NCBI RefSeq assembly: GCF_029407905.1 | Contig: NW_026577903.1 | Location: forward strand, 868,001 to 932,000 | DNA length: 64,000 nt | Direction of reading: 5' to 3' | From: Bubalus kerabau | Lineage: Eukaryota; Chordata; Mammalia; Artiodactyla; Bovidae | Shown: piece by piece, positions 58,895-64,000 of the stretch | Layout: each line of letters opens with the position of its first letter | Position numbering within the stretch: the stretch's first letter is position 1 | The notes under the pieces: model-generated | Told to the model about the DNA's origin: nothing | Databases searched by the model: none | The model's input: the letters and a program-made list of their open reading frames with translations, nothing else | Program-made: the position numbers and the translations under genes

Positions 58895-59490
58895 GACCGT
58901 GCAGGGGCGGGGCGAACGCGGGCTGCGTGGGGCGGGGTCGGCTTCTGGCGGGGGTGGGGGCGGGCTTCCCAGTTGTGCTCTCGGAGGTGGACACTGAGGC
59001 TGAAAACACCCCGGGAGCGCACCCGGGACTGGGTAAACCCGGGCTGCGCGGGTCGAGATTCCGATGGCTTTAGGTGGGAGTCGGTCCCAGTTGTGCTCCC
59101 GGGGGTCGCCACTGCGGCTGGGAACACGCAGGGAGCGCGGCAGGGGCGGGGCTAACCCTGGTGGCGCGGGGCGGGGGTCGGCTCATGGGGGGGATGGGGA
59201 GGGGTTCCCAGTTGTGCTCTCGGGGGTTGCAACTGCGGCTGGGAACGCCCATTTCGTCAGCTCCTGGGTCCCCAAGGATCGCCATCCCGTGGGTGCAGCG
59301 GAGGGCTGCGGACCACAGGTAAGGGAACTGGGACTGCGTGGAGCAGGGAACCAAGTATTCCGCCGTCTGTTGGCACATTCTCGGAGCTCCCCAACCTGGC
59401 GGTCGCAGAAAAGCCTTGCCTTTGGGGTCAAGGCCTTTACCGCTCCACCCCTCTGCTGAAAAATCTCAGAGTCTGTGCGGTTCTTCCAAG
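58895..59490 (+). promoter_or_regulatory. CpG-rich module, copy 1 (candidate promoter/first exon)
   Basis: Very GC- and CpG-rich, with several GC-box-like ggggcggggc runs (58903, 59146). Three ~120 bp subrepeats are marked by agttgtgctc at 58971, 59089 and 59210, each followed by cggctgggaac-type sequence. Downstream, a conserved non-repetitive part holds a consensus splice donor, cacag|gtaaggg, at 59318/59319. The whole module from 58901 to 59490 is duplicated at 63386-64000. No convincing coding frame is seen. Open frames here differ between the copies. Promoter function is inferred from composition and the conserved donor only. Confidence 0.5.
59311..59326 (+). other. Candidate splice donor, copy 1
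   Basis: gaccacag|gtaaggga matches the mammalian 5' splice-site consensus (CAG|GTAAG) completely. It is conserved in the second module at 63828/63829, where bases upstream and downstream have changed. Confidence 0.45.
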
Positions 59491-59774
59491 CAGCCTAGTC
59501 TCCGCTGGAAGTCCAAGGGACAGAACCCTGAACTCTGGCCAGCTGGCCCAGCCCTGCTTCTGACACTTTGTAAGCCAGCGGGCCCTTGAGCACCTGCTGG
59601 GATGGGAAAGGGAAGGGTCCACGGATTGCACCCTAGAAACTTAGTAGGGTGCATGGATTTCAAACCCTGGTGGCCGCCCAGGCAGCAAAGAAGGGGGGAG
59701 GGCACCTTGCTGCCCTTTCATGGCAGAATCTGTGGTTGTCCAGCTGCGTGGGCCTTTTCATGAGGACCCTGTGC

Positions 59775-59780
59775 AATAAA
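59775..59780 (+). promoter_or_regulatory. Possible polyadenylation signal
   Basis: An AATAAA hexamer followed within 20 bp by a GT-rich stretch (gtttggtgttttgg), the usual layout of a cleavage/polyadenylation site. It lies ~460 bp beyond the candidate donor. By itself it is weak evidence of a transcript end. Confidence 0.3.
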
Positions 59781-61053
59781 AGTTTGGTGTTTTGGAACTG
59801 AATATTTAGAACGTGTAAAAGCTTTAAATTATGTGGTGGTGTAATTAAAAAACAAAACAAAACCAAGCTCCAAGTGTTTTGCAAATGGAGGTTTAAATAT
59901 TGAAGGACTGTATTCCTTGCACTGTGGCATTCTATCAAGAAGTGTGCAGGATTTTTTTTTTTTTTAAGAAAAGTGTTCGAAGTGAGGGAAACAGGAAACC
60001 CAGAGGTGCCCCTGTATTTTGGGGAAGGCCTTAGGAGGTCACTTGGAAATGCTGCTGGCTGTGCGGGAGCAGGACAGATGGGCTGTGCAGGCTTGCCCTT
60101 TGCATGGATGTTCTTGTGTGTGGAAACCCAGCTCGGAGCCATCTCCTGATGTGTAAGAATTTCGCAGACAAACCTTGAGCTAAGCAATGCATTTTTTCCT
60201 AAGAAAATGTTTGTCTTAAGCGATGTAAATATCCTATGTATTTCCACTAGACTCTGGCTTCAGGTCGGTTCCCCCAAAAGGCTCAGAAGCGATTTGAACA
60301 AAACAGCATGTTTTCCTCCTAGCTTGTTCTCCTTATCTATGTCAAGGAAATGATATATTTGCCTGCAATACTGCCTTTCTTCAAGATTCATGTCAATCAA
60401 GTTTTGGCCCGGGATGACTCACCTGCTGCCAATATTATCTCAATGCATGTCGTGGGGGAGGGGCCTGGTGCCATTCCCTGAAACAGTTCCTTTCTTTCCT
60501 TAGCTGACTGCTAGTGCCTGTAGAATATCTGGCTAAAGACCAGCAGGGGGTACTCTTACTACCCCCCCCCACCCTGCCTCAAGTCTAAGTCAGCAGCTTT
60601 CTCTATCTCTTTAATACTTTAATAACACTTGATGACACAAAAGCTCTGAGCGATCAAATCATATCAAATCTTCATTTCATATTGAAGATGCATTCCATGG
60701 TATTGCCATCTTAAGTCTTTCCATCGTTATGGAATATCTGTCCATGTATTCAGGATAGTTTTCAGCCAGGGTGTATAATTTCCAGTGTGCCAGTCTTGTC
60801 ATCCTCGTTACATCCATGGCAAAGTGTTTTATTCATGTTGATATTATTGAAAGGGAACTTTTTAAAATTCCTTTTCAGATTATTATCTGCTAATGTATAC
60901 AGATAAAACTGTGTAATCATTCATTTTTATCAGTTTGGACAGCTTGATAGTTGTCTTTAATTTCTTTACTTTCTGACACTTTAAGATTATCCTGGGACAC
61001 ATATGTAATGCCTCACCCCTAAATTCAGACATGTGTTCAAAGAACTTCTGTCC

Positions 61054-61080
61054 TTTTATTTATTTATTTATTTATTCTTT
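61054..61080. repeat. (TTTA)n simple repeat
   Basis: About six units of ttta/ttat followed by ctttaa; short and imperfect at the ends. Confidence 0.85.
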
Positions 61081-61336
61081 AACATTGAAATCGTTTTGAC
61101 TATGCTGGGTGTTTGTTGCTAGATGGAAGTAGCTAGGACCTCTGGACTGAAGTCTCTCATCTCTTGCTGACCTCTTGTTGACCTCTGCACATTCCTGGTA
61201 GGTGGGAGCTTGTTAGTTCCTTGTTCCTTATCAGAACCTTCTGTGGTAAGTGTTTTTCTCTTCTCTGTTGCCTGGTAAGGGTGGGTGGTCATGGGCATCC
61301 CAAAGTTGGCTAGAAGTCAATTATTTAGGCAGGCTT

Positions 61337-61348
61337 GTGCATAGATAT
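61337..61348 (+). repeat. Left 12 bp target duplication of the Bov-A2 SINE
   Basis: gtgcatagatat is repeated exactly at 61622-61633. Confidence 0.9.
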
Positions 61349-61621
61349 GGGAGAAGGCAATGGCACCCCACTCCTGGAAAATCCCAAGGACGGAGGAGCC
61401 TGGTAGGCTGCAGTCCATGGGGTGGCTAAGAGTCGGACACCACTGAGCGACTTCATTTTCACTTTTCACTTTCATGCATAGGAGGAGGAAATGGCAACCC
61501 ACTCCAGTGTTCTTGCCTAGAGAACCCCAGGGACTGCGGGGCCTGGTGGGCTGCCATCTATGGCGTGGCACAGGGTCGGCCTCAACTGAACCACTTAGCA
61601 GCTGCAGCAGCAGCAGCAGCA
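61349..61621 (+). mobile_element. Bov-A2 SINE (dimeric ruminant SINE)
   Basis: Two related ~120 bp monomers. The first starts at ggagaaggcaatggcacccc (61349). The second starts near 61483 (ggaggaaatggcaaccc). Each contains the ruminant Bov-A signature of 'ggagcctgg(t)-gggctgc' and 'gtcggacac..ctgag'. A (CAG)n tail runs to 61621. Perfect 12 bp flanking duplications show an intact insertion on the plus strand. It is a non-autonomous element without coding capacity, mobilised in ruminants by a BovB-type LINE. Confidence 0.93.
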
Positions 61622-61633
61622 GTGCATAGATAT
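61622..61633 (+). repeat. Right 12 bp target duplication of the Bov-A2 SINE
   Basis: gtgcatagatat, identical to 61337-61348. Confidence 0.9.
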
Positions 61634-62340
61634 CAAAGGGGATGAGAACAGTCAGGTAGGATCACATATGTCACCGTGAAACAATACTTCTCCTCTTAGC
61701 CAAAGCTAACGAAAGATTTCTGTTCTAGGTCAACCTAGAAGAGATCACTTAAGAGGTAAAGAAACTTAAACTCCATTAGCAAAGGCAGTTCAACATCTCA
61801 AGAAAACTTGTGCTAGGCACAAAACTCTTTTCTGGGGGCCTACTTTCCCTACAACCTCCTTATCCCATTCTGTACCCATTCCTTTGCTTCTCCCGTCCTG
61901 AAAATGCCACCTGTAAGACAGAACTACTTCGTTTTCCTTCTTAAAGTGTGATTGCATTCCATACATTCTTGTAATAACAAGTCATACATTTCCCTTCAGC
62001 AACCAAGAACTCACTCTTATATTGGCATTTGATAGATTGGTGAGCATACCTATCAGTGATAATAGCGCCCACCCCGCTTCCTGCAAGAACAGAACAAAAC
62101 AAAACAAAACAAAAAAATTGCTTTCTTACATTTAATATGTTCGGATGGTGCCAGTCACTATTCATGCAGAGTCAAAAATCTCTTTTGTTTCTGTGTAAAA
62201 GGGAGGTCCTTTCAAGTCGTGAATGTTTAAGAAGTTTCATTTATTTGGAAGTGACCTAGCTATTCAATACACTGTCGTCACTTAGTTTAGCACCAGGATA
62301 GAAACTCAGGTAACCAAAACACCTGGAGGAACGATTGTAA
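61634..62340. other. Unique sequence between two SINEs
   Basis: I see no gene, RNA or repeat family apart from an (AAAAC)n-like run at 62086-62117. Short open frames on both strands lack any recognisable motif. Confidence 0.6.
62086..62117. repeat. (AAAAC)n simple repeat
   Basis: About five units of aaaac/acaaa followed by a seven-base A run. It could be the decayed tail of an old retroposon, but I cannot identify a body beside it. Confidence 0.75.
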
Positions 62341-62525
62341 GTTCAGTTCAGTTCAGTTGCTCAGTCGAGTCTGACTCTTTGGGACCCCGTGGCCTGCAGG
62401 ACGCCAGGCTTCCGTGTCCATCACCAACTCCAGGGGCTTGCTCAAACTCATGTCCATCGAGTCAGTGATGCCATCCAACCATCTTATCCTCTGTCATCCC
62501 CTTCTCCTCTGCCTTCAATCAAGAC
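62341..62525 (-). mobile_element. Bov-A-type SINE fragment (ART2-like), antisense
   Basis: It begins with the (gttcag)n end typical of the tail of this group read in reverse. It then has ttgctcagtcgagtctgac, the complement of the Bov-A 'gtcggacac.actgagc' region, and the 'ccatcaccaactcc' and 'gtcagtgatgccatccaacc' stretches common in ruminant genomes. The match fades near 62525, so the 5' part is truncated. No convincing target duplication is seen. The subfamily name is from memory. Confidence 0.8.
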
Positions 62526-63285
62526 TATGAGAGGCAGATATTTTAGAGTATAATTATTGTTAAGAGTTTATCTAAAAGCTCATATCACATTTACATTTTT
62601 TACATTGGTTGTTGCTGTTTCCAGGTACTTTCTTGCTGACAAGCTTGTGACACATATAACAATAGAGCAATTTTTACCTCAAAAGAAACCTAGGCACTAT
62701 GAACATGTTGTGCTTAATGTTGTTGACTCTTAGACATGTCTATAATGGAGGAACAAAACCAAAAATACTAGATATTTAATATTGACTAGTTCCCAGTTCA
62801 CGGGACTCTGACATTCATTTAGGTCAATGTTTTCTTGTATTTCCAGCAGTTTGATTTGGAAGGGCTGCCTTGTCTTGAGACCATTGAAATCAGAACTCAG
62901 AACTTGAGCAATATTATCAAAAAACACAAGGCTCACACTGACACATACCTAAATCCAAACAGACAGACAAGACATCTTCCAGTTTTCCGCCTGAGATTTA
63001 AAATATTTCTTTGAGCCAGTCTTCTGGGGAGTGGGGGGATGGGGGTGGCAGCGAGGCAGGCTTGGGTAACAAGCTAATTGTTGGTCATTGCATATGCAAA
63101 GAACCAGCTTTCCGGGTTCCAAGGAAAAAAGTTTCCTTGGTAACCAACTTTGTCTGGTTCTATAGAATATCATGGCCCTCCTAGGTCAGGTCATCTTGCC
63201 TTTCTGTAGTCCTCGTTTTATCCCTAAATCATAGACAGCTTGGATTGTCTCTGTGGGGTGTATGTATTGTCCTCATGTTTGACCT
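62526..63285. other. Unique sequence before the second CpG module
   Basis: AT-richer single-copy sequence with a short G-rich run at about 63028-63050. I see no supported gene or repeat. Confidence 0.55.
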
Positions 63286-63289
63286 GGCG

Positions 63290-64000
63290 GCAGCAGCGAG
63301 GTCCGAGAGCCTCTCCTGGAACCGGGCGTGGGGACGGGGCTCACGGAGAGCCACTGGTGAAGGTGGGCAGCGCCCCTGGAGCGCGGCAGGGGCAGGGCGA
63401 ACCCGGGCGGCGCAGGGCGGGTGTCGGCTCCTGGCGGGGGTAGGGGAGGGCTTCCCAGTTGTGCTCTCGGAGATGGCCACTGCGGCTGGAAATGCGCCGG
63501 GAGCGCAGCCAGGGTGGGGTAAACCTGGGCTGCACAGGTCGAGATTCCGCTCGCTGTGGGTGGGGGGTCGGTCCCTGTTGTGCTCCCGGGGGTCGCCAAT
63601 ATGGCTGGGAACCCGCAGGGAGCCCGGCAGGGCCGGGGCGAAACCTGGCAGCGCGGGGCGGGGCGGGGGTCCCTTCGCAGCGGGGGTCGGCTCCTGGCGG
63701 GGGTGGGGGAGGGCTTTCCAGATGTGCTGTTGGGGGTCGCCATTGCAGCTGGGAATGCCCATTTCGTGAACTCCTGGATCCCCAAGGATCGGCATCCATT
63801 GGCCACAGCGGAGGGGTGCGGAACACAGGTAAGGGAACGGGGACTGCCTGGAGCAGGGAACCATGTATTCCGCCCTGTGTTGGCACAGTCTCAGAGATCC
63901 CCAACCTGGCGGTCGCAGAAAGGCCTCGTCTTTGGGGTCAAGGCCTTTACCGCTCCACCCCTCTGCTGAAAAACCTCAGAGTCTGCGCGGTTTTCCCAAG
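63290..64000 (+). promoter_or_regulatory. CpG-rich module, copy 2 (candidate promoter/first exon), runs off the window
   Basis: 63386-64000 matches 58901-59490, at offset 4485 at the start and 4510 at the end. Subrepeat markers lie at 63457, 63576 and 63720. The last interval is longer (144 bp), with an extra gcagcgggggtcggctcc-type stretch that accounts for the offset change. The candidate donor cacag|gtaaggg is kept at 63828/63829. The 63290-63385 part is GC-rich but has no partner in copy 1. The module continues past the window end. Confidence 0.5.
63821..63836 (+). other. Candidate splice donor, copy 2
   Basis: gaacacag|gtaaggga, the same donor as in copy 1 with one upstream base changed. 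Confidence 0.45.

Larger units (their letters stand above)
59491..61336. other. Unique flank sequence, no gene recognised
   Basis: Non-repetitive DNA that becomes AT-richer after ~59770. It contains an AATAAA hexamer at 59775-59780 (gtgcaataaaagtttgg), a poly(T) run at 59950-59964, a short poly(C) near 60560-60571 and a (TTTA)n tract. A 195-codon minus-strand open frame (59660-60247) crosses the poly(T) and shows no recognisable domain; I do not accept it as a gene. Confidence 0.6.

Noticed and set aside
59660..60247. 195-codon minus-strand open frame
   Set aside because: It crosses a poly(T) run encoding KKKKK, has no recognisable motif, promoter or splice context, and composition shifts along it. 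Probably chance.
63229..63969. Overlapping 130-210 codon open frames in CpG module 2 on both strands
   Set aside because: GC-rich repeats give Pro/Arg/Gly-rich frames in every phase. Module 1 does not keep the same frames, so coding is not conserved.
1..64000. Prokaryotic features (operons, CRISPR arrays, terminators, insertion sequences) and tRNA/rRNA genes
   Set aside because: The repeat content is mammalian throughout; direct repeats are long satellites without spacers, and no tRNA or rRNA fold or sequence was recognised.

Overview
The window is mammalian, almost certainly bovine (Bos or a close bovine). The evidence is a head-to-tail array of a ~1.40 kb GC-rich, CpG-rich tandem repeat whose period, EcoRI site and sequence style fit bovine satellite I (1.715 satellite), together with a bovine-type full-length L1, a Bov-A2 SINE, a second Bov-A-type SINE and an ERV2-type solo LTR. 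The setting looks like a pericentromeric satellite edge passing into a chromosome-arm flank. I see no intact protein-coding gene, tRNA, rRNA or CRISPR. Almost every open frame is a by-product of stop-poor, GC-rich satellite DNA or of a dead L1.

Layout. Positions 1-12422 and 20594-51072 are one satellite array in a single orientation. A conserved anchor (gttgggacagg) recurs 30 times, mostly at 1386-1421 bp. Exceptions are a 1833 bp interval with a 435 bp internal duplication near 5 kb, a 900 bp interval with a ~520 bp deletion at 40.9 kb, and a 1520 bp interval with a 121 bp duplication at 46.3 kb. At least two sequence classes alternate in blocks. Type 1 carries GAATTC and ends near 'gtgttggcccaggg'. 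Type 2 is GC-richer, usually lacks the EcoRI site and has 'ggttggccctggg'. Type 2 is most homogeneous at 35.7-40.7 kb. Long-range duplicated segments (1-1810 with 26881-28690; 3440-8040 with 41020-45210; 35060-35650 with 47290-47880) and one conversion-like patch show a mosaic history.

Positions 12423-20593 hold an ~8.17 kb antisense L1 that interrupted the satellite. The satellite resumes in register on the far side. ORF1 and ORF2 are both disabled. The long 5' region has two sets of tandem subrepeats, an (AT)n tract and a CpG-rich 5' end.

Positions 51073-~58890 hold a different tandem family. It is built from ~690 bp B halves and ~535 bp A halves, which share one ancestor and differ by a ~160 bp net indel. 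One B half is split by a 1300 bp solo LTR with perfect 6 bp target duplications. The outermost units are the most diverged.

Positions 58895-59490 and 63290-64000 are two copies of a CpG-rich module with ~120 bp internal repeats and a conserved consensus splice donor (CAG|GTAAGG). They are the best candidates in the window for a functional (promoter/first exon) element. The ~3.8 kb between them is ordinary unique sequence with two SINEs and simple repeats.
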